From NCBI GenBank assembly GCA_944386685.1, contig CALXCA010000006.1:17342-81341 (forward strand): a stretch of 64,000 bases of DNA, given 5' to 3'. The notes beneath the pieces were generated by a model. That model did not search any database. It was given only the letters and a program-made list of their open reading frames with translations, and was not told the origin of the DNA. This document shows, piece by piece, positions 46,201-53,515 of the stretch; position 1 is the stretch's first letter; each line of letters opens with the position of its first letter. The position numbers and the translations under genes are program-made. The stretch is from an uncultured Clostridia bacterium. GTDB taxonomy: Bacteria > Bacillota > Clostridia > TANB77 > CAG-508.

Positions 46201-47118
46201 TCCTTCATATATTGTTTGTGCATATGCATATGGTTCCCATGAACGATACATAACTTCAAAAAATAGTATTTTGTTATTTGGTGATACTCCTTTTATATAA
46301 TTAAAATATTTTCCATCTGGGTCATTTATAGGTTGATGGTCATATAATAGTTTTCCTGTTTTGTCGAATATTTTTAATCCTGTATCACGATAAGGTATAT
46401 AAACTCTTTGTTCTCCATCTACTGCAAAGCTTGGAAAATATCCATCATCTTGTGGGCATGCAAAACTTTGGTTCATTACAACTTTTTCTGTTTTTAAATC
46501 TACTCCTACTACCCAACATGTTGAATATTCTGTTCCCCAATCATTATACATACTGTAATCTTTTAAATATAATACATAAATTATATTGTCTCTAACATGA
46601 TCTGTTATATAATGTCCATTTAAGCTTGTTGCATCATATATTAATTTATTTGTATTGTTTAAAACATCATGTTTATATATTTTAAAATATGTTGATGTTT
46701 TTTGTGTTGTAGAATTTCCACGTGTTTCTTCTTTAATATAGTAATCATATCCCGGCATATCTGTTCCATATACATAATCCATATTATATTCTGGTAATGT
46801 ATATGTAAGTTCTTTTGCAGATAGTACTGCCTTTTCTTGCAACTGGTTTTCTTCTGCTGGCTTAGGAGATTCTGCTATAATTCTTTTTATTTCATTTTGT
46901 TCTTGTTCATCATTTAATAGCTCCTCTAATGTGTACGTTTTATTACTTGGTTCATTCATTGTTGCTGTTTCATTACTTAATTGTTCTGTTTTAGTTACTG
47001 TTGTTTTAGTTTGTTCATTTTCATTAGTTTTTGCCATAACTACATTTGAAGTTGTTCCTAAAACTGTTGTACTTAACATTGCTAGTAAAATTAAAAAACT
47101 AATAATTCTTTTTTTCAT
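43291..47118 (-). CDS. Secreted CAP-domain protein with 11 EGR repeats (paralog 2)
   Basis: A 1275-residue paralog of the protein at 38.2-42.0 kb with the same layout: signal peptide (KKRIISFLILLAMLSTTVLG), Thr/Glu-rich linker, propeller-like beta region (about 110-480), CAP domain (LNYYRWLVGVNEIG, ETISHYP, ATGHRQSMLDP) and eleven EGR repeats. Identity is graded: the first 480 residues are clearly divergent, the CAP domain is similar, and from EVPNAQDVADL to the end only a handful of residues differ (for example AYGKDYTE against VYGKDYTK). Such a gradient suggests gene conversion in the 3' half. Start preceded by AAAGGGA. Confidence 0.85.
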   Translation of the reverse strand: MKKRIISFLILLAMLSTTVLGTTSNVVMAKTNENEQTKTTVTKTEQLSNETATMNEPSNKTYTLEELLNDEQEQNEIKRIIAESPKPAEENQLQEKAVLSAKELTYTLPEYNMDYVYGTDMPGYDYYIKEETRGNSTTQKTSTYFKIYKHDVLNNTNKLIYDATSLNGHYITDHVRDNIIYVLYLKDYSMYNDWGTEYSTCWVVGVDLKTEKVVMNQSFACPQDDGYFPSFAVDGEQRVYIPYRDTGLKIFDKTGKLLYDHQPINDPDGKYFNYIKGVSPNNKILFFEVMYRSWEPYAYAQTIYEGMQKLNNGVFVYKDEWTVYGRTYPSNLSQNPVWYFIDEQGNYAVDQYGRIAKFNYNVTNTAMGVDREIVLDLASTADDYGYYVGPGTPYHPNVCQNGDTVYILGAGGNIFFVDKNTLKYTKYIATGVDVYVQIRSISYYEQSIFVLKEGKIYQYKLNDSSNVTTIKDIVISENKTTSRTISDIVAKYKQTSPKYDYNKSIYKTTPSWKNPYKAGSLQDGVVTDTINRLNYYRWLVGVNEIGVNTSKLDRNQKGAVISKANETISHYPTQPSDMDDAFYEEAYDGCNAKYEEGDTYSGNVSYGDWRPYQAIEGFVSDLYNVTLGSATGHRQSMLDPKATAISFGQCEEYSTVSVYYDDAKDVTSSQFYAFPSAGYFPNTEMAVSEYWSIYLTGAVSGTARVNFTYKGKTYAGIGLLFESGYPALSFRMPDELQALLGSEYDNIPGGTEIQVEVIGLKDENLNNVTYKYTVNFFDMKSEVPNAQDVADLIFDYKFYADSYPDIKAVYGYNETALKNHWLTTGISEGRQGSAVFSPKYYVYNNKDIMNAFGLDYKAAYNHFITTGYAELRASSNEYYGKYYKNYTDLKDFSSYKLMKHYMEYGRQEGRKATNILDLTPIDIKPYLLDYDLYTTLEDNKDLKRAFGNDQGALKNHWETDGKREGRIASVVFDAKYYLNKYADLKKSYGEDYVKAYEHFITVGIYEGRQGSMYFNPKWYVENNTDIKETYGENYSKALEQFVNYGLKEGRRASAEFNVKQYRENYTDLREAYGTNYKEYYKHYISYGKAEGRNGTTKEVRKLSELEEYLYNEEVYLSANGDIRELYKKDPTKTKNHWIEYGIRDGRKASLVFDAKWYLENNKDLKEAYGNDYTKAYNHFIEYGIKEGRQGSIYFNAKWYLENNADLKEVYGKDYTKALKHFVEYGAKEGRAGSKEFNCKKYKANYADLREAYGNDNIQYFLHYMNCGIKEGRKPI

Positions 47119-47153
47119 TTTCTTTTACATCCCTTTCTTAAAGAAACAAATCT

Positions 47154-47178
47154 AGTTGAAAATTTAATTTTTTCAACT
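47154..47178 (-). promoter_or_regulatory. Leader hairpin before CAP-repeat paralog 2
   Basis: AGTTGAAAA (47154-47162) and TTTTCAACT (47170-47178) form a 9-bp stem about 35 nt before the start codon, just upstream of the ribosome site. Possible RNA-stability or regulatory hairpin; no known riboswitch pattern. Confidence 0.4.
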
Positions 47179-47354
47179 TTATTTTTTCTTGTAAATTTTA
47201 TTAATATATATTTTTTATTTTAATAACTAATGATAAATAAATTTGTAAAATTAATTAAATTGATTATAACTTGCGAATTATGTTTATTTGAATGAAAAAA
47301 ATATTAAATTTTTACATTTCTTGAATAAATTATGTGTTTTTAAAATTCATAAAT

Positions 47355-47383
47355 ATTATATTATTTTTCTTAAAATATGTCAA
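47355..47383 (-). promoter_or_regulatory. Consensus promoter of CAP-repeat paralog 2
   Basis: Minus strand TTGACA (47378-47383), 17-base spacer, TATAAT (47355-47360), again a perfect match. Predicted start near 47348 and a leader of about 230 nt. It lies in the 367-bp gap between this gene and the VanZ-like gene. Confidence 0.85.
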
Positions 47384-47467
47384 TGAAAATTTGGAGTGAT
47401 AATTGCATATTTTTGTAAATTGCTTGTATTTATGGCTCCTAATAGAAGTATAATTTCCCTATTGTAT

Positions 47468-47500
47468 AAAAAAATCGATAGTTTATTAATTTTCTACCGA
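47468..47500 (-). terminator. Terminator of the VanZ-like gene
   Basis: Minus strand TCGGTAG pairs with CTATCGA (one G-U pair) and is followed by TTTTTTT. The first arm is part of the last codons of the gene. Confidence 0.65.
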
Positions 47501-47989
47501 CTTTTTATTTTTAACTATAATTTTTTTAATAATTAATATTGCTATAAATATCAGTATGCTCCCTGCAATAACTCCTGATGTATCTATTAATACATCTGTA
47601 AATTTTGCAGTTCTTCCTGGTACAAATAACTGATGAAACTCATCTGAACATGCATATAAAAATCCTATTCCAATACTTAAAACAAATTTGTTAATTTGTT
47701 TTAAATTATATGTACTCATTAATGACATTAATAATATTCCTAAAAAAGTATATTCAGAAAAATGAGCTAATTTCCTAATTACTTTTTCTATAGTATTTAA
47801 TACATCATTTTTTTTATTATAATCTAGTTCTTGTATTTTTTTTATATTTTTTGTTACACTTACTGTTATTGTTCTGCTTAAATTTCCAGACTTTTCTGAG
47901 TCTTGACTTGAAAAATTAAAAATATAAAAAAATGTTATTATTAATAAAATTATTAGTATTATTCTTATTATAATTATTTGATTTTTCAC
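47486..47989 (-). CDS. VanZ-family membrane protein
   Basis: A 167-residue protein with four membrane segments. RKLAHFSEYTFLGILL near residue 72, CSDEFHQLFVPGRTA near residue 113 and DVLIDTSGVIAGSI near residue 132 are the VanZ-family signature. VanZ confers low-level teicoplanin resistance in enterococci; most homologues are of unknown role, and no van cluster is present here. Confidence 0.9.
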   Translation of the reverse strand: MKNQIIIIRIILIILLIITFFYIFNFSSQDSEKSGNLSRTITVSVTKNIKKIQELDYNKKNDVLNTIEKVIRKLAHFSEYTFLGILLMSLMSTYNLKQINKFVLSIGIGFLYACSDEFHQLFVPGRTAKFTDVLIDTSGVIAGSILIFIAILIIKKIIVKNKKSVEN

Positions 47990-48016
47990 ATTTTCCTCCT
48001 TGTTAGATAATTTGTC

Positions 48017-48175
48017 AAATTTGGTACCGGTTCTCTTTTTTCCCTTTGGTGGGGAATTTGGTGCCGGTTCTCTTTTTGCTCTCTTTCTATTATTTGCAAA
48101 ACAGATAAAAAAGCAAAAAGAGAACCGGCACCAAATTCCCCACCAAAGGGAAAAAAGAGAACCGGTACCAAATTT
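48017..48175. repeat. 64-bp perfect inverted repeat with CCGGTTCTC words
   Basis: Arms 48017-48080 and 48112-48175 are exact reverse complements with a 31-base loop. Each arm holds two copies of a CCGGTTCTCTTTTT word about 39 bp apart, one after GTA and one after GTG. It fills the gap between the HPF gene and the VanZ-like gene. Open frames across it are by-products of the palindrome. Confidence 0.9.
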
Positions 48176-48190
48176 ACTAATAAATATTTT

Positions 48191-48715
48191 CTATGCTTCT
48201 GGTTCTATTAAACCAAAGTTTTTACCATCTTTTAATCTGTGTATTACATTTACTTTTCCAGACTCTTGATTTACAAATGTTAAAAACATTTGTGTTGGCT
48301 TTTCTTCTAATATTAATTTTGCATCTTCTGGTGTTATTGGTTTTAATTCATAATATTCTACTTTTAGTATTTCATCTTCTACTTCATGTACTGCCTTTTG
48401 TGCATTTAGTTCTTTTAAGCTTGATTCTTTTTGCATTTTTTCTTTTTTAGTTTTGTATTTTCTAATTTGCCCTTCTAATATATCTATATCTTTATCTATT
48501 GAAGCATATAAGTCTTTGTCCTCTGTTACTGCTCTAAATGTTTCTCCATTAGCCATTACTTTTATTTCTGCTATTTGCGTATTTTTTTCTAGTCTGGCAA
48601 TTACTTCTGCTTCTGCATTTTCAAAATATTTTTCTATTCTGTCCATTTTCCTTTCTATATAATCATTAATTGCATCTGTTATCTTAAGTTCTTTTCCTGT
48701 TACTTTTATTTCCAT
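48191..48715 (-). CDS. hpf: Ribosome hibernation promoting factor, long form
   Basis: A 174-residue protein that dimerises 70S ribosomes into 100S particles in slow growth. The N-terminal ribosome-binding domain (MEIKVTGKELKITDAINDYI, ARLEKNTQIAEIKV, LYASIDKDIDILEGQIRKYK) is followed by a charged linker and the C-terminal dimerisation domain (YYELKPITPEDAKLILE, then FVNQESGKVNVIHRLKDG). ATG at 48715 with GAGAGGAG eight bases upstream; the frame continues further up without a ribosome site. Own promoter. Confidence 0.95.
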   Translation of the reverse strand: MEIKVTGKELKITDAINDYIERKMDRIEKYFENAEAEVIARLEKNTQIAEIKVMANGETFRAVTEDKDLYASIDKDIDILEGQIRKYKTKKEKMQKESSLKELNAQKAVHEVEDEILKVEYYELKPITPEDAKLILEEKPTQMFLTFVNQESGKVNVIHRLKDGKNFGLIEPEA

Positions 48716-48766
48716 AAAAATCGCTCCTCTCTTTTTCTTTTTTGTAGACACATAAGATATATTATT

Positions 48767-48795
48767 ATTATATCTTTTTTTGTTAATTTTTACAA
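48767..48795 (-). promoter_or_regulatory. Promoter of hpf
   Basis: Minus strand TTGTAA (48790-48795), 17-base spacer, TATAAT (48767-48772), leader about 45 nt. The remainder of the 372-bp gap up to 49087 holds the GH18 terminator and AT-rich sequence. Confidence 0.65.
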
Positions 48796-48940
48796 GCTTT
48801 TTAAAGTATTTTTTTATTAATATTTAATTGCAAAAATTTATACAATTCTTTTATTAGTATAACATAATTAGTTATTTTTGTACTATACACTATACACTGT
48901 ACAATTTTCAATTTGTTTCTACTTTTATACTACTAAATGA

Positions 48941-48990
48941 ACAAAAAAGTAGAAATTTAGATTTTTTTATCTAATTTTCTACTTTTTGTT
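48941..48990 (-). terminator. Terminator of the GH18 gene
   Basis: ACAAAAAAGTAGAAATTTAG (48941-48960) pairs almost fully with CTAATTTTCTACTTTTTGT (48971-48989), with T or A runs at the stem base. About 100 bp after the stop codon. Confidence 0.7.
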
Positions 48991-49087
48991 ATTAAATAGG
49001 AAACAATATGAAACTTTAAGTTACTTAAACTAAAAGTAAAAATAAAATTTTAAATATAAAAATTTTATTATTTGTTCTTTCTTAATA

Positions 49088-50815
49088 TTATTCTGTTTCA
49101 CTTAAGTTTTGTTCTGCTTTTGTTAATTCTGTATTTATTACACTCCAAATATTTGAAGTTTCCATGTCTTTTCTCCAACATGATGTTCCTGCAAGTCCAT
49201 ATTTTGTAACAAGTGATACTTTTGCAGCAATAGATGTTCCGTCTTCTATCCACATTTTTATTGTGTCACTACCAGATTTATATTCTATATAATATTGTTT
49301 TAAATCTTCATCCCATTGTTTTTCTACATTATTTGGTATTTTTGTATTTAACATACTTACAACACCTCTACCATCAATTTCTCCATTTGAATCTATTGTC
49401 CATTGTCTTGTATACATTGGCATTCCAAGTATTATTTTACTAGGTTCTACATCTTCATTATCTATGAATTTTTTTACATTAGTTTCTACCCAATTATATC
49501 CTGCTGTTGTTCCTGGTTTTGTGCTTGAATTTCCATATTGGTCATATGCCATAAATACTATATAGTCTGCTACATGTCCTATAACATTTCTATCATAACA
49601 TAAAGACCAATTTGGATCTCCATCTGGTGCTGTTACATCTACAGATAATACTGCTCCAATTTCATTTAAACGTGGCTCTAGTTCTATTATGAATCTTGAG
49701 AATTTGTCTTTATCTGCTTCATACATATATTCAAAGTCTATGTTTATTCCATCTAGTTGATATTCAACACATACTTCTACTATTTTTTCTATTAATTCTT
49801 GTCTTTTTGCATAACTATTTAAGATTGTAGAGGTTGGCTTTATTCCTGCTTCATCATTTTGTACCATTGGCCATACTTTATATCCGTTTGAATGTGCCCA
49901 CTCTATATATTGTTTTCCTGCATCTCCAACTTTGTCTTGGAATACTCCTTCATCGTCTATATAGAAAAATGATGGTGATACTACATTTACTCCTTCTATT
50001 ACTTGTCCTGTTCTGTCTGGACATTTTACATATTTTGAGTAATAATCCCAAAACATATTTACTTTTCCTTCTATTTGTTTTTCTTCAACAAAATCATCTC
50101 TAACTGTTGTGTAATTTGTTAATTTACTTGTTTTTACATATCCAACTTCTCCACTTTGTGTTCTTACTCTTGTCCAACCTTTATCTACATCTTCTATTGC
50201 AATAAGAACGTCTCCTTTTTTTACTTTATCTACTGTTTTTGAGAAAATGTCAGCTTTCCATTTTACTGATAAATTTGATTTTGTATAAGCTTTTACTTGC
50301 TTTCTATCAAGTGAATCTAAAGTAATATTTTTGTCTGATACTGCCATCTCTACATTATATACTTCTTGCATTTCTGATATTGGTAAATATATTACTTCAT
50401 CTTTTTCTATTGCATGTGCTTGTACTTTTTTTGTTGAACCATTTAGTGTTAATTTATTTGTTTCAAATCCAATACTTGCTATTTGTTTATCATATGTTGT
50501 TACTATTTCATTTATATCTTCTTCTATATGAATATATTTATCAAAATAGTTTTCTATGTCATCCATAGATACATATATTATTCCATTTTCATTTATTATT
50601 GGATGTTTTAAATCTTCTGTTACATTTCTGTTATTTATTATTAAATTCATTTCATTAGCTGTTTTTTCAATTATATAGTTTTTGGCTTTATTTAATATAA
50701 ATACACATAATAGTATTAATATTAATACTATTATTATTCTTTTAAAGATGTTATCTCCTTTTACTTTTTTTGGTTTATTTTCTATATTTATTTTTAGATC
50801 GTTTTTATGTTTCAT
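49088..50815 (-). CDS. GH18 peptidoglycan/chitin-type hydrolase with SH3 domain
   Basis: A 575-residue membrane-anchored protein. One N-terminal membrane segment (about 24-43), a copper-amine-oxidase-N-like beta region (about 50-170), an SH3 domain (KKGDVLIAIEDVDKGWTRVR, then GEVGYVKTSKL near residue 220), and a GH18 barrel (about 250-560). The catalytic signature is LDGINIDFEYM near residue 355 (DxxDxDxE form); FMAYDQYG and GMPMYTRQW follow. Similar enzymes (YdhD/CFLE-like) act on cell-wall glycan. Stands alone with its own terminator. Confidence 0.92.
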   Translation of the reverse strand: MKHKNDLKINIENKPKKVKGDNIFKRIIIVLILILLCVFILNKAKNYIIEKTANEMNLIINNRNVTEDLKHPIINENGIIYVSMDDIENYFDKYIHIEEDINEIVTTYDKQIASIGFETNKLTLNGSTKKVQAHAIEKDEVIYLPISEMQEVYNVEMAVSDKNITLDSLDRKQVKAYTKSNLSVKWKADIFSKTVDKVKKGDVLIAIEDVDKGWTRVRTQSGEVGYVKTSKLTNYTTVRDDFVEEKQIEGKVNMFWDYYSKYVKCPDRTGQVIEGVNVVSPSFFYIDDEGVFQDKVGDAGKQYIEWAHSNGYKVWPMVQNDEAGIKPTSTILNSYAKRQELIEKIVEVCVEYQLDGINIDFEYMYEADKDKFSRFIIELEPRLNEIGAVLSVDVTAPDGDPNWSLCYDRNVIGHVADYIVFMAYDQYGNSSTKPGTTAGYNWVETNVKKFIDNEDVEPSKIILGMPMYTRQWTIDSNGEIDGRGVVSMLNTKIPNNVEKQWDEDLKQYYIEYKSGSDTIKMWIEDGTSIAAKVSLVTKYGLAGTSCWRKDMETSNIWSVINTELTKAEQNLSETE

Positions 50816-50986
50816 TTGTTGGTCTCCTTGCTTTTACTTTTCTATATTTAATTTATATTTTTTATTAATTTTTTATTTTATTTTTCTATATATTATGTAT
50901 CGTTTTATTATCTAAAATTATTTTTATTTACATTTATAATTTATCTTTTGTTTTTTTCTTTTCCTAAATTATATTATATGAATAAT

Positions 50987-51015
50987 AAAATAGCAAGTTT
51001 TTCCTTGCTATTTTT
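50987..51015 (-). terminator. Terminator of lexA
   Basis: AAAATAGCAAG (50987-50997) pairs with CTTGCTATTTT (51004-51014) with a short loop; T-rich tail on the minus strand. It lies about 130 bp after the lexA stop. The rest of this 330-bp gap is featureless AT-rich sequence, probably including the GH18 promoter, which I could not place. Confidence 0.7.
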
Positions 51016-51145
51016 AATTAATTTTTTCTTATTTTTTTTATTTTAAATATGACTTTATTTTTTATCTTTAATTATTGTTTTTGTTATATTTTTATTTTTT
51101 ATATTTATTTTTACTCATTTATAACGACTTTCTTTAAAACTTTTA

Positions 51146-51796
51146 TTATAGTTTTCTAAATACTCCTGCTACTTTTCCAAGTATTTTGCAGTCTGGTACT
51201 ATAATTGGATCCATTGTATGGTTTTCTGGTTGTAGACGTATATAGTTCTTTTCTTTGTAAAATGTTTTTACTGTAGCTTCTTCCCCTATTAGAGCTACAA
51301 CTATTTCTCCATTTCTTGCATCATCTTGTTTTTTTACTAGTATATAGTCTCCATCAAGTATTCCTGCTTCTATCATACTTTCTCCACTTACTGTTAGCAT
51401 AAAGCTTTCACTGTTTCCAACAAAATCTATTGGAATTGGGAATGTGTCTGTTACATTTTCTACTGCTAATATTGGTTGACCTGCAGTTATTTTTCCTATA
51501 ACTGGTACATTAACTAATTCTTTTTGAATGTAAAAATCTTTTCCTGGATTTGTTGTTATAGGTTCTCCATTGCTTCCTTTTATTATTTTTAAAGTTCTTC
51601 CTTTTTTGTCTTGTTTTTTGATGTAACCTTCTTTTTCTAATTTTTCTAAATATGCATGTACTGTTGCTGTTGAACTAAGTCCTATTGCTTTTCCAATTTC
51701 TCTTACTGATGGTGGATATCCATTTTCTAATACTTGAGTTTCAATAAATTTTAATATGGCTTTTTCTTTTCTATTTGTTTCCGCTCTTGTCCCCAT
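51146..51796 (-). CDS. lexA: LexA SOS repressor
   Basis: A 216-residue repressor with an N-terminal winged helix (KAILKFIETQVLENGYPPSV, REIGKAIGLSSTATVHAYLE) and a C-terminal S24 autoprotease domain. The Ala-Gly cleavage site lies in GKITAGQPILA near residue 104, the nucleophile Ser in TVSGESMIEAGI near residue 136 and the Lys in EEATVKTFY near residue 173. Length slightly over the usual 205. Its promoter overlaps the greA terminator. Confidence 0.96.
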   Translation of the reverse strand: MGTRAETNRKEKAILKFIETQVLENGYPPSVREIGKAIGLSSTATVHAYLEKLEKEGYIKKQDKKGRTLKIIKGSNGEPITTNPGKDFYIQKELVNVPVIGKITAGQPILAVENVTDTFPIPIDFVGNSESFMLTVSGESMIEAGILDGDYILVKKQDDARNGEIVVALIGEEATVKTFYKEKNYIRLQPENHTMDPIIVPDCKILGKVAGVFRKL

Positions 51797-51830
51797 TTAA
51801 ATCACTTCTCCTTTTCTCGTTTTACTAAGA

Positions 51831-51842
51831 AAACATTTATTC
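51831..51842 (-). promoter_or_regulatory. Possible LexA operator
   Basis: Minus strand GAATAAATGTTT resembles the Gram-positive SOS box GAAC-N4-GTTY, with one mismatch in the first half-site. It lies between the predicted transcription start and the start codon of lexA, the right place for autoregulation. Weak match. Confidence 0.3.
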
Positions 51843-51855
51843 TCTATCTTTTGTT

Positions 51856-51884
51856 ATATTATCATATTAAAAAAGAAATGTCAA
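51856..51884 (-). promoter_or_regulatory. lexA promoter
   Basis: Minus strand TTGACA (51879-51884), 17-base spacer, TAATAT (51856-51861). The -35 box lies in the left arm of the greA terminator hairpin. Confidence 0.6.
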
Positions 51885-51904
51885 ACAAATTTTTGACATT
51901 TCTT
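51873..51904 (-). terminator. greA terminator
   Basis: AAGAAATGTCAAA (51873-51885) and TTTGACATTTCTT (51892-51904) are perfect 13-bp arms with a short loop; the minus-strand tail is TTTTTTAA. It starts 7 bases after the greA stop codon. Confidence 0.8.
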
Positions 51905-51911
51905 CATTTTT

Positions 51912-52388
51912 TTATTTTTTAATTGATATTATTTTGTATTGAATTTTTCCTGCTGGTGCATCTACATCTACAACTGCTCCTTTTTTAGCTCCTAATAGTG
52001 CTTTTCCTATTGGTGATTCATTTGATATTTTATTTTCTGCTAAATTTACTTCTGTTGAACCAACTATTGTATATTCTACTTCTTCATCAAATTCTAAGTC
52101 ATATAATTTTACTGTATTTCCAATTTGAACAGTTTTTGTATCTATTTCTGATTCATCTATTATTTTTGCATGTCTTATTTTATTTTCTAGTTCTGCTATT
52201 TTATTTTCATTCTCTGCTTGTGCATTTTTTGCTTCGTCATATTCAGAATTTTCTGATAAGTCTCCAAATCCTAATGCTACTTTTATTCTTTCTGCAATTT
52301 CTGTTCTTTTTTCTGTTCTTAAATATTCTAATTCTTTTTCTAATTTGTCAAATCCTTCTTGTGTAAGAATTACTTCTTTTTCTTCCAT
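51912..52388 (-). CDS. greA: Transcription elongation factor GreA
   Basis: A 158-residue factor that rescues backtracked RNA polymerase by stimulating transcript cleavage. N-terminal coiled coil ([20 protein letters not shown], then [20 protein letters not shown] near residue 47 with the conserved acidic tip) and C-terminal FKBP-like domain ([32 protein letters not shown]). Full length. RBS AAAGGATG. Confidence 0.97.
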   Translation of the reverse strand: MEEKEVILTQEGFDKLEKELEYLRTEKRTEIAERIKVALGFGDLSENSEYDEAKNAQAENENKIAELENKIRHAKIIDESEIDTKTVQIGNTVKLYDLEFDEEVEYTIVGSTEVNLAENKISNESPIGKALLGAKKGAVVDVDAPAGKIQYKIISIKK

Positions 52389-52405
52389 CTTTAATCATCC
52401 TTTCT

Positions 52406-52433
52406 TGTGCATCCGTTTGAGCGAAGCTCTTTT
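52406..52433 (+). repeat. Fragment of the dispersed three-hairpin element
   Basis: TGTGCATCCGTTTGAGCGA followed by AGCTCTTTT matches the end of copy B exactly (63081-63108). Here it is antisense within the greA leader and is followed by two hairpins. Confidence 0.75.
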
Positions 52434-52502
52434 CTTGTATAGTAAAAACTTGATTTTTCCTATACAAGCACAAATCTGGTTGGAAAAGCAACTTTTCCAA
52501 CC
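52434..52502 (-). promoter_or_regulatory. Two hairpins in the greA leader
   Basis: CTTGTATAG (52434-52442) pairs with CTATACAAG (52460-52468), and GGTTGGAAAAG (52478-52488) pairs with CTTTTCCAACC (52492-52502). Both lie between the greA promoter and start codon. They might cause attenuation or be remnants of repeat insertion. Confidence 0.5.
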
Positions 52503-52557
52503 AAAGTACATAGTATATTTAGTGCACTTGTTTTTCTTTTTGTTTAATTTAAGTAGT

Positions 52558-52586
52558 ATATTACAATAATTTTATATTTTTGTCAA
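52558..52586 (-). promoter_or_regulatory. greA promoter
   Basis: Minus strand TTGACA (52581-52586), 17-base spacer, TAATAT (52558-52563). The leader is about 160 nt. Confidence 0.65.
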
Positions 52587-52622
52587 TATATTTTATAAAA
52601 ATTTTACTACTTGTTCAATTTT

Positions 52623-53270
52623 CTAATCTTTAAAAAGTTCTTTGCTTCCCTTTAAATAATTAATGCCAGAGAAAATAGTTGCAATTACTGATATTATTAG
52701 CATTAAAGTAGAAAGTAAATTAATTACAAATTCTCCTGTTGTCATTAAAATTAAAGAAGAACTTAGTTTTGCTTCTGCCTCAGTAAATACTCCATATACA
52801 AAATCGCCAAATTTAAATTTATCTAAAAATACCAAAATTATAGCAAACATTTGAGTTACTGTTTTTATTTTTCCCCATATAGATGCTGAAATTACTTTTC
52901 CGCCTTTTTCTACTGCAATTAATCTATATCCAGAAACTATAAATTCTCTTGCTAAAACTATTATTGGTATCCATGATGGTATTTTTCCATATTCAACTAA
53001 AATTATTAATGCAGAAAGTACTAAAATTTTATCTGCAAGAGGGTCTAAAAATTTTCCAATAGTTGTTACTTGGTTTCTACTTCTTGCAATATATCCATCT
53101 AATTTATCTGTAATTGATGCTATTATAAATATAATATTCATTATCCAAAATGAAGTTGGTACTCCTAGTAATTCTCCAGAAATTCCATAAATACTATCTA
53201 CAATTGGAACAATCATTAAAACTGGTACTAAAATTATTCTAAATATTGTTAATTTATTTGCTAAATTCAT
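52623..53270 (-). CDS. pgsA: CDP-diacylglycerol-glycerol-3-phosphate 3-phosphatidyltransferase
   Basis: A 215-residue membrane enzyme making phosphatidylglycerophosphate, the first step to phosphatidylglycerol. The N-terminus NLANKLTIFRIILVPVLM is typical, and the CDP-alcohol signature is intact: DKLDGYIARSRNQVT, then GKFLDPLADKILV (D-x2-DG-x2-AR-x8-G-x3-D-x3-D) near residue 58. About five to six membrane segments. Confidence 0.95.
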   Translation of the reverse strand: MNLANKLTIFRIILVPVLMIVPIVDSIYGISGELLGVPTSFWIMNIIFIIASITDKLDGYIARSRNQVTTIGKFLDPLADKILVLSALIILVEYGKIPSWIPIIVLAREFIVSGYRLIAVEKGGKVISASIWGKIKTVTQMFAIILVFLDKFKFGDFVYGVFTEAEAKLSSSLILMTTGEFVINLLSTLMLIISVIATIFSGINYLKGSKELFKD

Positions 53271-53340
53271 TTGTATTAATTTCCTTTTTATAAAAATTTA
53301 GGTTTTTTAGATTACCTATAAATCTATTATTATAAGAATT

Positions 53341-53515
53341 ATTGTCAATATAAAAATCTATTTTTTCTTATTAGATAATTATTGTCAGTATAATATTTCT
53401 TTTTTCTTATTAGATTAAATATTATTGTAATTATAAAATCTCTCTTACTTTATTTAATCAAAGTATTATTATTGTTGGTGTAAAATTTCTTTTGCTTTAT
53501 TTAATTGAGTATCAT
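53341..53515. repeat. Degenerate 40-47 bp tandem repeat ending in ctpA
   Basis: Four related units begin ATTGTCAATATA (53341), ATTGTCAGTATA (53381), ATTGTAATTATA (53424) and ATTGTTGGTGTA (53471), each followed about 15-25 bases later by TTCTTATTAGAT or CTTTATTTAAT. The last unit is the coding 3' end of ctpA, so the array probably grew out of it into the gap before pgsA. Confidence 0.5.

Noticed and set aside
47986..48269. Small ORFs on both strands across the 48.0-48.2 kb palindrome
   Set aside because: They read the same words on both strands because of the perfect inverted repeat; no ribosome sites or family similarity.
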